Origin: Dermanyssus gallinae
Taxonomy: Eukaryota; Arthropoda; Arachnida; Mesostigmata; Dermanyssidae
DNA: 64,000 bases
NCBI GenBank assembly: GCA_003439945.1
Contig: QVRM01006427.1
Coordinates: forward strand, 1-64,000
Direction of reading: 5' to 3'
Both the position numbers and the translations under genes were made by a program. The notes beneath the pieces were generated by a model. It saw only the letters and a list, made by a program, of their open reading frames with translations, was not told the origin of the DNA and did not search any database. Positions 20,691 to 33,361 of the stretch are shown in pieces (positions within the stretch are counted from its first letter, which is position 1; every line of letters starts with the position of its first letter).

Positions 20691-20830
20691 CCCTGCATCT
20701 TCTTCAGCAGTTGAAGCTCCCTGGCTCTTGACGGGTTCCAGACGTGACAGCCATAAAGCAGCAGCGGAATAATATGCGACCTACACAGTTTTGTGAATAA
20801 AGAAGGGGATTTGACAGTAAACGCTCCCTT
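20690..20830 (-). pseudogene. CR1/jockey-like LINE C-terminal fragment
   Basis: On minus, one frame reads FTKLCRSHIIPLLLYGCHVW followed by NPSRARELQLLKKMQ, the conserved segment that follows the RT palm in CR1- and jockey-type elements. It runs without a stop into the frame of the R1-like copy at 20690, suggesting that one element landed in, or was joined to, the other. Confidence 0.65.
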
Positions 20831-20834
20831 TACC

Positions 20835-21864
20835 TAGTTGCATATCATGGGGCGTTTGCTTTCCACGTAGGTTACCTGTTCAGAGAAATGTGTAGCAGAG
20901 AACCGTACGCCATTTTTTTAAATTTTAGCTAAGGATGACCATCCATCTCTAATCTGATTGCGAATTAAGAGATACGTACAACGTGTACAACGCGCCGTTA
21001 ACCAGACACTCCTATAAAGCTCAGGCACCCTGCCTTATTTCAGTGATTTTCGGAAAATAAAACTAAATGAGTATGCCAGGCCTATGGCCGCTCCCTTGAA
21101 GAAAAGTGCAGGTACATGTTCAGACGAAGCACTGGTCTTTGTAAGAGAGAACCCTGTGCTCAGCTTGCTCGGAAACGACCACGTCACTAACCTTGTCTAC
21201 ATCTTGAGGTTGCATCACAGCAGTCAGAGCAACAGCTGTGTTAAAAGCTATGTCGTCGTCTCCAAATGGCTGCAGATGATATTTATCTTTTCAGTGTCGT
21301 CAGTAACTTTCTGACTATCATTAGCAAGGATAACAGCCAGATTGTCTCTCAGCTCAAAACAGAAGCTGCATATCCGAAAGCGGAATGCATGGCCAGACTC
21401 AGCAATTTCTTTCTCTGCCTGACACCTCTCGCAAACCATGGCCTGCGCCAGTTGTTTTTGTAATCGGTTAATCTCATCAGAACTCGTTGAACCTCGTTTG
21501 TCTATCTTCCAGTGCAGTCTTGCCATAAAGATGGCCACCTGGCCATGCTTCCTGAAAACAAGCTTGACCACAAGAACGGCTTCACAGCGCGACTCCGGGA
21601 AGAAATACGCCGGGAAGAAATGCACCACGGCCTCTCGTGTAACACACAAGTAACAACTATCTCTAGAGTATTCAGTGGGTCAAAGTTTTTGCGAGAGGCT
21701 ATGAATAAGGGAACAAAATGTAGACAGGCGAAAAAGCAAGTCGTAATTTATCGTATGAATGTCAACTCAATGTGCTAAAAAATCGCAACTTCAAATGTTT
21801 CAACAACAAATAGTTGCAATTTATATTTGGATAAGCTAATTATAGTTTGGCCCTATAATAATGC

Positions 21865-21899
<35 letters not shown>

Positions 21900-22299
21900 T
21901 TTATATACATACATATAGACATTAAAATAATGAATGCCTCTGCGGTCTCGACTAGCAATCGACGCAACGCTTGGTTTCTTCGACGATTGCAATAGTTGCC
22001 TGCCTTTAGAGGAAATTCCGTTTAAAGAAACAGATAAAAGTTCATGGCTCACAAACTAAAAGGTAATGGCTTGAGAGAGCACGCATTCACAATCATAATG
22101 GTTGAAAAATAATTATAAAAGTTGCATTACACTTTTTGTCTTGACATATTTCAATAAATCTGCGGTTGCGAGAGCCCTAGCCATAGTTGTACCAGATCGA
22201 CAAACCAATCATACCTGTGTGTTTGGAGGAAAATTTTGCATCTGTTAAATAAAAACAAATGTTGTATTAAAGGTTATTCCTAAGAATTAAAAAGCTTTG
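20835..22299. other. Stretch without recognised genes
   Basis: A 133-codon minus frame (21248-21649) is the longest. It contains CERCQAEKEI and CSFCFEL, two isolated CxxC pairs, but no domain I recognise. A (TA)n run lies at 21868-21896. Confidence 0.4.
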
Positions 22300-22300
22300 T

Positions 22301-22330
22301 AATATATATATATATATATATATATATATT
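22301..22330. repeat. (TA)n microsatellite
   Basis: About 15 TA units, 190 bp upstream of a CR1-like relic. Confidence 0.9.
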
Positions 22331-22519
22331 CCAATAGCTCCGCGGCTTGCTAATGAGGCTACACGGCTTGATAGCAAGGCTAATGTGGATATGACGCTTA
22401 ACCTCTAGAGAGACAAAAAAGCATTTTACAAAAAAAAACTGGAGAAAGTGTTCGGAACACAAGGGCCATTAAACAAGGCACTATCACCGAAAGTAGTGAT
22501 TTGATCCACAAGTACGCCT

Positions 22520-23440
22520 AGTGTCCGATTAAAGTGAAGGACAGCTTTGTTTCGCGTACGAGGCTTGACGGTTCGATGGCCGCAGATAACAAAGAAGGGG
22601 CTGAGATCCTACAACGGTTTTTCACAGAGACCCACACGTCTGTCACTGAGCTGGCTCAACAAAACATAAGTCTCCACCGAACATACCTGCTCGTGAGGAC
22701 CTGAAGATAGTGAACGATATCAGTGTTTTGCCCGATAAGTTAGTGCGCCACCGCTTCCTAAAAAGAGGCGAAGTAAGACGCCTTATATTGTTCCTGTCGA
22801 TGTCTTCCACAAGTGCAGTCGCTCTGTTTATGTGCTTCTGACCCTAATCTTCCGTCGATAACTTTACAACGGCACTGTGCCTCATCTCTTTAAGTGGGCC
22901 GTCGTCTGCCCCGCACACAAGAGAGGCAATAATTCGGACCTAAGCAACAAAGGGCTAGTGCCGTTGGCGTCTATACCTGCAAGCTTTCTGAAAGCACCAT
23001 TACGGAAGCAATCTTCAACAACCCCAACTAATAGAAACTCCCGCTATCTGCCACAACACAACTCTTGCAACCCAACATAATTGGACAGCGGTGATGAGAG
23101 ACGGCAAGTCATTTAAATTTAACTGTAGCTGTCTCAGCGCAAAATCTGCGTTTGAATCTGTCACGCAAAGCAAATTGCCTGATCTGCTACCGTAGCACAG
23201 CGTAAGTGAATTACATGATAACATGTGTCTATATTTAATACACAGACTAGCTTAAGAATGTACTGCCAACAGACGCGAGTACGGACGTATACGCAGATGA
23301 TTTATTATTTAGGTGTGCCGTATGGTTGATGGCATAGATAGGGCAATAGCTTTCCGGAAACATTTGGTCTGAAGCCTTCATCTAAAGCTTTTAGTAAGCA
23401 AATGTGTCGTTCTTGACTTTGCAAAAGGTAACATTAATTA
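22520..23440 (+). pseudogene. Degenerate CR1-like LINE (RT part)
   Basis: Traces on plus in shifting frames: AADNKEGAEILQRFFTETH (linker before the RT, about 22578-22634), FKWAVVCPAHKRGNNSDLSN (22892-22950, compare WKxAxVxPxFKKGDxSDPxNYRP of CR1-type RTs) and PLASIPASFLKAPLRKQ. DVYADDLLFRCAV appears at about 23284-23322, keeping an intact YADD. Many stops and shifts make it an old relic; no ends or target duplication are visible. Confidence 0.7.
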
Positions 23441-23444
23441 TGCG

Positions 23445-26400
23445 TCTACAGAAGTGATCGTAATTGCCTTAAATAATCGTCCTTGCGTCACATGTTTAAG
23501 CTTTTACTCTTCTTGCCAGATAACGAACAAATGTTGCTGTGCCATAGCTTACATCTTACTGTATAAGCATAGAAATAACAGAGTACTATATTAGTTTTCC
23601 TCAATAGTATTATTTTCGTTGTGATTATTATGAAACTATGAACAAGACCCTGACGCTGCGTAAACCCCGAATTGTATTCGTTTATGGCATCCTCAAAGAA
23701 TAATAATAATCACGACATTTTTTTAACTAAGGTTTATTATTAATGTGTACATCTTCTCGCAGTTACGACTATAATAATAATATTAATAATAATAAATGTT
23801 TAACTTTTTTAATAAGAGATTATTTCTCATTATACATATATCAATACTTTTTTAACAGCAACATCTTTACTTAATATATCGTCGGATCAAAATATTCCGC
23901 GACGCGGCAATGGGGTTTGAATCCTCTGGCACCAACGCCGAATTGATCTAAATCTCCACCCGGTTTGGCCCGGAGGCATTGTCCTTTCATAGGCTACGCA
24001 TCGCCGCGATATATAATATCACACATCGTATTGGGTTGGTGTATGGTGTTTCTCCTGGTGGCTTGGCTGCACGCACGCAATGCAGCCATCCTTGTCCCCA
24101 TGCTGAGAGCCGCCCATCACATACACGAAGCGAAGAGACATAACCTACTCTGTTGCAGCAGCGATAGTTACATTCGTTCGTCGAACCCAATGCCAGTCAA
24201 AGTTGGCCGGCCCTGTAGTACCTGAATACTTGAATCAATACCCAGCACAATCAGTGGCGGTTGTACAACGAGAACGACAACAAAGTCGAACTTTTCCCCA
24301 AAGTGACAGTCAACGATAAGTAAGACGGAAGAACAGCAGCTATAGGTAGCGCTTCTTTACGACCCGACCCGTTCACGGATCACCGGATATCGTTCGACAG
24401 CTTGTTACATAGATGGGTTAAGCTTGTTCACAGATACCGCAAAATCGATATCGTACCGCATCGCACAACGACCACAAACGACACCTACCACCACCACCAT
24501 CACCACCTACCTATCATCGCTTCTTTACCTAGTTCATTACTTGTTCAACTACTAGTTCATTGTAGGCAAATCCTTTAGACAAGCATTCCTAGCGGCAGCT
24601 TCTAGCAGCAGAGCCAAAGTTGGCCCAGCCAGCGATCTGTCTGTCTGTCTAGCCATACGCGCCCTAAAGGGAGCGCGATGGAAGCCAACCTGGCGGCGTC
24701 TCGAAGCCAACCCAGTTTAAAAGCGGCTCCTCTTATTCGCGTTCGTTTGCTGTGCGTTCCTTTGACGGCAGAATCGAGGTCGTCTGAGCGGGAGATACAG
24801 GAGAGCCTCCGGGGGTTGCGGGGGGGGGGGGGGGAGGAGGTGGGAGAACAGCTCACTTCTTCGTGTAGATATATCGAACAACGGCGTACGTAGTAGTTTT
24901 TAATAAACTAGTTCCACCTACGCTGCGCTGCATTCTCTCCGCAAACTGGGGGTTGCAAAATGCAAAATTGCGCCGAATGCCAGCCATAATGGCAGCTCCA
25001 GAAGAAAAATGAACATCAGTGTTATTAGCGGCAGTTAAGTGAACCCAGTTACTCAAGCGCATTCTCCTTTCATCCTGTCGATTTGGCGATAGGCGTCATC
25101 AGTATTGACGTCGTAACTGACGGCGTGCGTATTCTTCCTTATCTGCGTTCTCGATTGCGATCTATTGTAGGAACAGGAATGTGAAAAGCAAAGACCAAGT
25201 TGGCGCCAAATGCGTACTGGCTGGGCTAGGTTGCGTGCCTATCGTATGCTGTAAAGATAGTGATACAGAAAAAGTCAAAGTATGCCGCATAAAGAGGCCA
25301 CTAATGAATGATTTCGAATTGAACTGAAAGCACAAATAAATGTTTTCGAATTAAACTGGTTTAGCGACCTTGTAAGGTGAAATGCCTCGAAACTGCTCGA
25401 AATCGATGCTTTAAATTGTCCCTATTGGCTAACCTAGCAATCTCGTAAGCTAAGCAAGAGCAAGAGAGAAAAGTAATGCCACGCAAGGCTGCAGTGAGCC
25501 GTTGACGGCTTTGCGTTCTGGCAATCTGACAAATAGTTCATGCGCACCTGAGTACCAACACGTGTGTCGTCCTAAAGCATGGTAACACGGCCTAACAAAA
25601 TGAGATCAGTTTCATTGTGCTCCTTTCGGTGGCTGTTACGAGACATCTAAGAGTTTGCGTTTGTGGCCAATATTTATTCTAACCATTATCGTATTTAGGT
25701 TACAAAAGCATTCGTTTTGCAAGTTGTGAACATTATATTAAAATGTTGGATTATGCGAGGCCCAGACGTTAAAATCGCACTGTATAAGACACTCATAATC
25801 AACACGCTATTTTATTGCCATCTAGCATAAAGGCCCTATTTTAAAAAATTGGGCTTTTTTTGAGGAAGCACTTCCTAACAAACTTTGCTCGGCTTGCTCC
25901 CTAAATAATTAACCTAAACAACAGTTAACCTACTTCACACGGCCATCAAGACTACCGGGCACCACTAGTATTATCGCTCAGTGCTACGAGAATACTAAGA
26001 CCTCAACTTACGATTGTATATGACTCTAATTCGTTAGGGAACGGTTGGAATTTTTTTAGCAAATCTGTGATATTTTGAATCGGTTTAGTATTGTTAAGGC
26101 TATGTGAATTAGTCAATAAGACTTGTTAATCGTTGTTGAATTATTGTGGAATATCTTGTACTAGCAACTGGGATTTGCCTTAAAATTTGCAAACATTTTA
26201 AGGCACGGAACTCCCACGGCCTGTGTGCTGTTCCAACACAGCCCAACGTTTAATGAAAAGATGTCAACTAGACGTCAGAAGGCTTTGCCGCAAAGATGCA
26301 AATGCTGCTAGGGCTAATTGGGAAATCACATCTAATATATATATATATATATTGGACATATTTGGGCGTGGTAGTGTGACGATTTTGAGATATTTAGTGT

Positions 26401-26719
26401 AGAAGCTAATAAAAAAACTCAATTTCTGCGAATTCTCTTGTTAACGACATCTTCTGGCTGCCGTTATATGTTCTTTGGAGCAGATTTTTCTCAAGAAAAC
26501 GAAGTTGTGCTTAATTCCTATGCTCTTCGGGCAACAACGCCAATGTCACAAATTGTAGTAATATCACTTTCACTCCGAAACACGATTTCTCAGAGACCAT
26601 GTTCCCAAATGTTGTTCAAGCAAATATAGAAACATATTTGCTTTAACGAGCTCTACAATTTCTATAATCCATATTCAATATATTTGCTTTTTAGCGCTAA
26701 AACTAATATTTATAGGAAG
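23445..26719. other. Long stretch without recognised genes
   Basis: Nothing coding is recognised. It includes an AT-rich part (about 23560-23880), a (CCA/CAC) tract near 24485-24510, a G-run (24820-24834) and a short (TA)n at 26334-26352. Confidence 0.45.
24810..24851 (+). repeat. Poly-G tract
   Basis: Five G, then a run of about 15 G, followed by GAGGAGGTGGGAG. The plus strand could form a G-quadruplex; homopolymer length may also be a sequencing artefact. Confidence 0.7.
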
Positions 26720-27110
26720 GACATTTCTCGTCTGCGCAGTGGCGGATTTGAACACCCCTGCAATCTCGGTGCTTGCCGCCCAATTTCCGTCGCTGCCAGC
26801 TTTGATGGAGGATTACGCAGGCACCGCAGTTGTTCTTTGAAGCGATGCGTGGAAGTCCCTAGACGAGTTCGCAAGCACCAGGGAACCCAACGCACACGAT
26901 TAGTGGGGATCCTGCCAAGCGAGCACAAGCTTAAAAGCTCTTGTCTATGCTGATGACCTAGCCTTTCCCATGACGACTCACCGTGAGATGTCACTGGAAG
27001 CGGCAGCAAACAAAGCATTTGCCCTCGTCCATAGGGGGATTAAGCACGATCAGAATGAAACACACCAATCAGGATACAATCAGGCCAGGGCGGATCGAAG
27101 TATAGCAAAA
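26720..27110 (+). pseudogene. R1-like RT relic around a YADD motif
   Basis: On plus, LVYADDLAFPMTTHREMSLE continues AAANKAFALVHRGIK (26941-27046). It aligns by eye with the YADDLALLVTARSTGALESA stretch of the 19.2-20.7 kb copy. Upstream, CRPISVAA near 26781-26804 resembles a fingers motif, but the distance to YADD is far too short, so motifs A and B are deleted or unrecognisable. Confidence 0.55.
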
Positions 27111-27539
27111 TCCGGAGAACTTTACTTCACTTCTATCCGCCCCTACTACCAGTACCCCGCTCTGAGTCGGGATCGGGAAGAACAAGTCTTTTGCCGACAC
27201 TTTGTGGACAATCCGGCACTATGCCGGGGACGAGGTTCCGTACGCAGCCGCGGTTTAGGAGGTGGTGAAGAATGCCTAAGAGAACTTAGTCATTCGCCTC
27301 GATGAGAAAGCCCCTGGGGCAGGTTCTAGGCGACGGTTCTTGCCGTCCTGACGCGTGGACCCCTCGAGTATACTATTGATGCGGATCGACCGAACTTATT
27401 TCTCGGGCCTTCTTTTCCTCATTGCATCAACTGCAATATAGACCGTCACCGAGCAGACAACATTGGGCTCTCCTTTTTGTCGCGCACAAGATATGTCATC
27501 AGTAACAGGTACACCACCGGAGAACACGTGTCGTTAGAA

Positions 27540-27670
27540 TAAACGGCTCTTTGTTCGAGAAGCGGCTTGACGGTTTAATATGCTTGGTTCATATCGACAC
27601 TGCAAGAGCTCGCGCAAGAGCACTCTCTGCTAGGGGCGCTGGACCTACGCGCTCTTCCAAGCCCCTACTG
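27540..27670 (+). pseudogene. Possible fragment of the YLDD/restriction-endonuclease LINE family
   Basis: On plus, LFEKRLDGLICLVHIDTARA then RARALSARGAG resembles the segment VENLIVGSATDADRARLRAV, then SSKGAG, of the 35.5-38.2 kb copy. Only about 35 residues match, so the call is tentative. Confidence 0.4.
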
Positions 27671-27674
27671 GCTG

Positions 27675-29429
27675 TATATCTCGACGAAATTACTCTATGG
27701 TAACCATAACAATCGCCGGGCAGCAAAACGTCGACAACGACTCTATTGGTAGAACTCTCTTTTCGGCTGGATTCTTAGCGGCAAATAAATTATGGGGCTT
27801 GTCCATGAAAGACGTAAAACAATCTGACGGTATGACGATGAACATTTTGAGTAAGGAAAGCCCCTTGTATAGAATGTAACTCGGATTCACGGACACCCTG
27901 TAACGATTTTGAAAGGGGACACGTGAAAGAGGTGGCGAAAAAGAGTAAATAGAGTGAATACTCAGATGATAGGCTCGCGTACAACTTCACATATTTGCTT
28001 TTGAGATGTTAGAGCCTAAATTATAACAGAAATATATATATACATACCTTACCAGACCTTAGATAATAGTAATACGCGTTTCAATATTCTACGTCTAGTT
28101 AGAAATGCTGGCCCTCGTTTCTTCGCAATGGTGGCTGCGGCAGTTCAATAACAAAGCAAGCTGAAATTTACGTACCAAATGCTGAACGGGTTGTGACTCT
28201 AAGGTGGTATGAGTCTTGGGCTCGCCGTGGGTAAAAGTAGAAAGTTCCCTTATCAACAGTTGCTACCTATCACCTAACAAAGTGTATGTAGCCTTTCTTC
28301 CCTTACAGCCAGCCACGGTCGGCAACTAGAAAATGGAAGTGTTGCGCGCTCCTTTAGTAAGAAAAGTAGCATGCACTAGCTACCCAGACCACTCCGGCAC
28401 TGCAGCCTTTCTTGAGTTTCTAGCAAGGGTAAACGGTAGCCGGTACTTTGTGGGTGAAGATACGATCCTCTGTACTAATCGTGACCGAATACGGCGGCAC
28501 CTGTGAGCCTGCTTGCGTACCAGTCAACCAAAAAGGATAATCTGGAGAGGACATATGGAAAAATGTCGCGTTTTTAAACGACGCTAACTATTTAGCGAGA
28601 TGACTAGAAATCTGATATGCAATTCACGATAGGAAAGCAAGTGACCAACCAAGCAATTGTATGTCATTTGCAGTACTAACAGGCACAGTGACTTCTGAAT
28701 GGCGGGAAAAACCGTTAAACCTCTGCAAAATCGGTTTACTATTAATCTGATATCAAAATACATTCCTTAATGCGTATGTTTGACTGAAGATACAAGAGGC
28801 TGAAGATACATGTTTCAGCACCCTAAAGACATACTTTAAATTTATAAAACGTGAGGTCTCAGAAATCATAATAGGGCTCTGCTTTCTCCAAATATTAATT
28901 CTTCTTCTTAATAGGACTATTTGCCTTGCGCTCCCTAAGTTTGGATGACTTTTAGAATCAGATTTTTCCCGAAAGTAACTTTGTCAGTTTATTCATAAAA
29001 TGATGCATTCTCCTAAAATTGCATAGTTTAAAAAACGATGCCTGGCCGACGTCATCGGCAGAACACCCATTTTGCGCTCACTCCTAAGCTCTATTTTGCC
29101 CTTTTTTCTATTTCCATTAAAAATAAACGTATTTTAACACACATCTGTATTCAAATTTTATATATTACTATATTCTATATGGTATTTGTGTTGGTATAAT
29201 GTTAAATCGGTCTTCAGAACGTATTCTGAGGCTGCCAACAAAACTCAGTTGATACTGACGTAACCTCATAAAAAACATCCGAGAGTAGTTTAGACGTTAA
29301 TTTACAACCAGTGTGTTTACCATTAAGATAACTTGACTGAAATGTTCCTTATATATACATATGATTTATTATTCATATAGCTTGTATACCTAAATACACA
29401 TGTCGCCTCTATATATCAGGGGCTCTAAG
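27675..29429. other. Stretch without recognised genes
   Basis: AT-rich, and its frames are at most about 70 codons long. No motif or repeat boundary stands out. Confidence 0.45.
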
Positions 29430-29940
29430 AGCGGCAGCATATATGTTACCCACGCATCAATGTACCCTCCAATACCTACTGAGCATTTGTCTTCCATTGG
29501 GACAACCTCTTCTTTGTAGTATCGACCTGATCCTTTTTAACATTTGGTCGTAAAGCTAGGGCCTTCGACGGGTCTATATTTCTGCTCCCCCTTAAGGCTG
29601 TACATTCGTTTACAATATGTTCGATTGGCTCATCCCCTAGCCAACCAGCTCGAGATTCTGTATTTTCCCCTCCCTAAATTTAGCTTTTAGTATTCCTGTA
29701 TACAACATCCGTGTCGTGGCATCTGCCAATAGTCTACGCTTGAATTATCGTGTACCCATTCTACTCCGCCCTTTTCCTTACCATATATATCCTCCAAACT
29801 AGATCTGGAACTTATCGCCAATTTCCATTTGCCTGTACATGGCTTGTTTACATTCAATTTCACCATTTTCTCTAATACCTTCGCTCTTGCCCATTGCTGA
29901 CTATTGCACTCAATCCCTCTAGCTGCGAGCTTTACTATAT
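29430..29940 (-). pseudogene. LINE C-terminal Cys/His-region relic
   Basis: Read on minus, frames give VLEKMVKLNVNKPCTGKWKL, then GILKAKFREGKNT, then GWLGDEPIEHIVNECTALRG near 29640-29580. The EPIEHIVNEC pattern matches the final H-x3-4-C part of the C-terminal zinc motif of jockey/I/CR1-type elements; the two leading cysteines are lost. It borders a (TA)n run at 29945-29973 on its 5' side. Confidence 0.6.
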
Positions 29941-29942
29941 AT

Positions 29943-29944
<2 letters not shown>

Positions 29945-29973
<29 letters not shown>
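29945..29973. repeat. (TA)n microsatellite
   Basis: About 14 TA units abutting the LINE C-terminal relic. Confidence 0.9.
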
Positions 29974-29974
<1 letters not shown>

Positions 29975-29976
<2 letters not shown>

Positions 29977-30871
29977 ATGCCCATACCTGACAAACCTCTA
30001 CTCCGCCCACAAGAAGAAGCATATTATTAAACCACCAAGTGCCTGAGGTCCTTCTTTCCAAAATTATGACGTGGTTACCTTATCTAAATTATATTTCTTT
30101 TAATGTCAAACCGTAGTCTCTACGCTACGTCATTTATAGTTCATTTTTGTTTTTACGGAGCGATTATTTCTAGTGCAGAAAACCCTGCCTAAAATATTAC
30201 AGCCCGAAGCACTTAAAGCTATTTTTACATGAAAACGTACGCATTCGGTCCGATACTTCTATATACCTCATAGCTTATTATCCGTTGATAGAATTTAAAC
30301 TCTGCGGGTTGCTATGTTAGCTGTCAGAGTTTGCCGAAAAACTATACCTACATAGATTACGCACCCACTCATCCCTATCACGAGCAGATCGACAAGGCGT
30401 GCCACGACCTTTAAAGTATTTCCAGCGTCGTTGAAGCCAAGTAGCCATGCACGTGCATGACGCCTGCCAGTAACCTGATTAGCTAATCCAAGAATAATTC
30501 GATTTCTCTCCACTGAGCATTAATTTGTACGCAAAGTTAAAAAAATCTGCTGAACGAGTTGCCAGGATGCTCGGAGTAGTGAGTTTTTAACACTTATTTA
30601 ATATGCTTATTTTTTAACATAGATTTTGGAATATCAGTCGTGTAACGGTATCTAAGGAAGTCCTGTGGCAGCGGGAAGAAACCCTGACTGACGCCGCGTT
30701 TTCCCGCTGAGCCTTACGCGCTGTACAACGTACATTTAGGAGGTTTTGCTTGTCTTGCGGTGCTCAAAAGGACGAGCATAGTCTCCAGCTTTCAGGCTGG
30801 CTCGAGCAACATAGTTTCTGACATGTGGATATAACACAACCGCGTCGCATTGGGCATGGGTCGCGGCTGTG
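29975..30871. other. Stretch without recognised genes
   Basis: Only short frames without motifs. A (TA)n run follows at 30873-30896. Confidence 0.45.
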
Positions 30872-30899
30872 CTATATATATATATATATATATATAGTG

Positions 30900-30935
30900 T
30901 TACATTGTGGTGTAATTGGTTACCTCTGCGGTAAA
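30900..30935 (+). other. tRNA-like A-box sequence
   Basis: TGGTGTAATTGG at 30908-30919 fits the polymerase III A-box consensus and its surroundings resemble the 5' half of a tRNA. No B box is visible 40-70 nt downstream, so this is at most a truncated tRNA-derived repeat. Confidence 0.3.
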
Positions 30936-30939
30936 GTGT

Positions 30940-31870
30940 TAGTATTTTTGATTATTAGTTGTTGACTATTGGCGCTAAAACCGACTCGCTTGTTCACGAC
31001 CGGCACCTGTGCACTATGCAATGTGGTAACGGCTGGCGCTGTATTGGCAAAATAGGGCGTCTTCCCCTGTTGCCACGGGGAACCAACCCAGGTTGCATGA
31101 ATGAACGATACAGACCGTATCCGCTTGATAAAAGTGCAAAGATTCCTGCGTTTAAGGGACCGGTAGACGGATGCTCGTTCGATCACCTCAGATGAACTTT
31201 CCAGGCCAATGAATGAAGTAGGCACTCAAGGAACTCTTTGAAAGCGTAAACTAGGTCATCTCTTTGGAATGTGGGAAAAGACAGGACAAGATAAATTAAA
31301 CGAGGCGTCGAGAGGTTTTCCTGTACAAGATACATGGCTACATGTGCGTCTAGAGGTTTTAATCTATCGGACCACCGTTTATCATCCGTAAGTTTCTTTT
31401 AAAGAGCACTCGAGCTGTTTCGTCAGCTAATAGCACACCCAACAACAAGTTGACATTTTTTATGGTTGGTGCTTGACATATAGTAAGTTTGCTCACACTG
31501 CGGTGGCCGTCTTACCGTTGTCGTCGCGAGATAGGACGAAAAGCTCATACTTCCTGTCGTTGAGCTTTAGACCAAAGCAGACTCCAAGTATTGGACCTTT
31601 TTATTATCGGCGAAGATGAGAAGCATTCGCCCGCAAGTTGTTCGTCGCAACTTTAACTGCGCAATCGTGCTGGAAGTTTGATATTCCAATACAGAAAAGG
31701 GGTAGACCCGTACGGGTTTCCTTGCAGCAGCCCATATTTTAACAGTAGTTTTTCTTTCCCAATAAAGGTTAGACGGAAACCAATACATCTGGTAGGTATA
31801 ATAAAATAAAATATCTTCACACCAAGTTGAAGGCATTTTAAATATCTAACTTTACCAGAATTGAACTGTT
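30940..31870 (-). pseudogene. Relic probably of the YLDD/restriction-endonuclease LINE family
   Basis: Read on minus: GLLQGNPYGSTPFLYWNIKL (motif B-like, about 31730-31670), LIFADNKK (YLDD/YADD position, near 31610), LGLKLNDRKYELFVLSRDDN (about 31580-31520) and then, after frame changes, LKPLDAHVAMYLVQENLSTP followed by RLIYLVLSFPTFQRDDLV (about 31365-31250). The last segment corresponds to LLGSHRGLFLLRSSFSALRL in the 35.5-38.2 kb copy. The catalytic pair is degraded to FADN. It is an old, heavily shifted copy without visible ends. Confidence 0.55.
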
Positions 31871-31879
31871 GGCTCTGTG

Positions 31880-32543
31880 TGATTCAACATACGCAGCAGT
31901 GGATTACAGCACAAGAGTACTGTTCTAATTCTGGCCGCCAATGATCCATTAAGTAGCAAGGGCGAAGTCCTTCGAGGGCCTCCCCTAGAGCAATTAGGAA
32001 AGCTTCAAATTGCGTTCCTAATTTTCCCTGGGATGACAAAGATTCAAGATCCAGACGCGTCTAAGAAGGCTGTGTCTGAAACGCGTTTGGGGTTCTTAGC
32101 TATGATAATTTCAAGGGTTTGTGAACCTAGTAAGGCCATCTGATCGGCTGAGGAGAGCTAACGAAATATCTCTGAACGTGTACTTCGGCTTCAACTTTTA
32201 AAAATCAGTAGCGCACGCATAGCGACGGTGTGCCGCACTAGTACAAACAGGTGTTTCGTGACTGATATCAGACAGGTTAGAGTTTTCATTTATTTGAGCT
32301 GCTTGATGAAAACGTGCCAGGTTTTCTTAAATTACGAAATGAAGGGTGAGTCTAATGAGTCGTTTGGACTGGCTCACTGGGCTAGGTATATAGGTATTTT
32401 CTTTATGTTTGGTGCATGTACAAGTATTACGTTTCTCACTGTTTATCACGAACTGTTACTCAGTGGATGTTTTAATATGTTCATTACTAATGCGTACGCT
32501 TGACATTTTGGGCCACCGTATAGTGCGAATATAGATACGTGCA

Positions 32544-32581
<38 letters not shown>

Positions 32582-33305
32582 GATGAGGTGAAAGCGACAT
32601 GTAATACATTAATCGCCCAGAGATGCACTCTATCGTGATTTTACTATTGTGCAATTGTGATTTTATACTAGGCTACTTGCATTATGCTTGATGCGCGAGA
32701 CTAGCGCCTTCAGTGCTTGTCACTTTTATACCTCTAGTTGTATTCTATTTTTAACGAGAACCAATGTGCCATTTTGTTAGTTTTTTACAGTTTTGTCAGT
32801 AAACCACATTGCAAATGAATAGTAGATAATCCTATTAGATAAAACTGGATCTACGACGTTCTCACATGCGTCCACTACATGTGTTAATATGTGACCACGT
32901 AGCTGTCAATGCTTTTAGAATGTGTTCATGTACGGGATATTTTTTTTGCGGAGGAGGGTTAAATGCAGTTACGCACTACTGCTACGAGTAGGGGATCTCA
33001 CTTTCCGTCTCGAGCTGTGTAGGACTCAATCCCAGCGTATGGATGTTCCGCCGCTGAAATTCATACCCACTAAATTCACCTTCCCCCACTTTAAACTTCG
33101 CTCCCTAATGGCCCAAAAATCTAGAGAACAGTGATATGGGCCATCAGGAGAAGTGGCGAGTGCCCTATCGGATAAATTGTCCAAGGTCGCTTGCTTATTT
33201 TACAAGCGCACTGTATCTTAACCATTGCAAATCCGTTTGATTAAAATTGAGCTTTCTTTAGCCGCGTCGGTCTCGAAAAGATTCTGCTTCTTCTTACATT
33301 ATCCG

Positions 33306-33361
<56 letters not shown>

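Noticed and set aside
21248..21649. 133-codon minus frame with two CxxC pairs
   Set aside because: The pairs are far apart with no fold-specific spacing, and no known zinc-binding domain fits. Left unannotated.
23885..23950. B-box-like string ggtttgaatcc on plus
   Set aside because: No A box at the expected distance upstream and no second copy of the surrounding sequence, so neither tRNA nor SINE is supported.
26735..26760. ggatttgaac, resembling a reversed tRNA T-arm
   Set aside because: Too short, with no matching A box on the expected strand; the region instead fits an RT relic.
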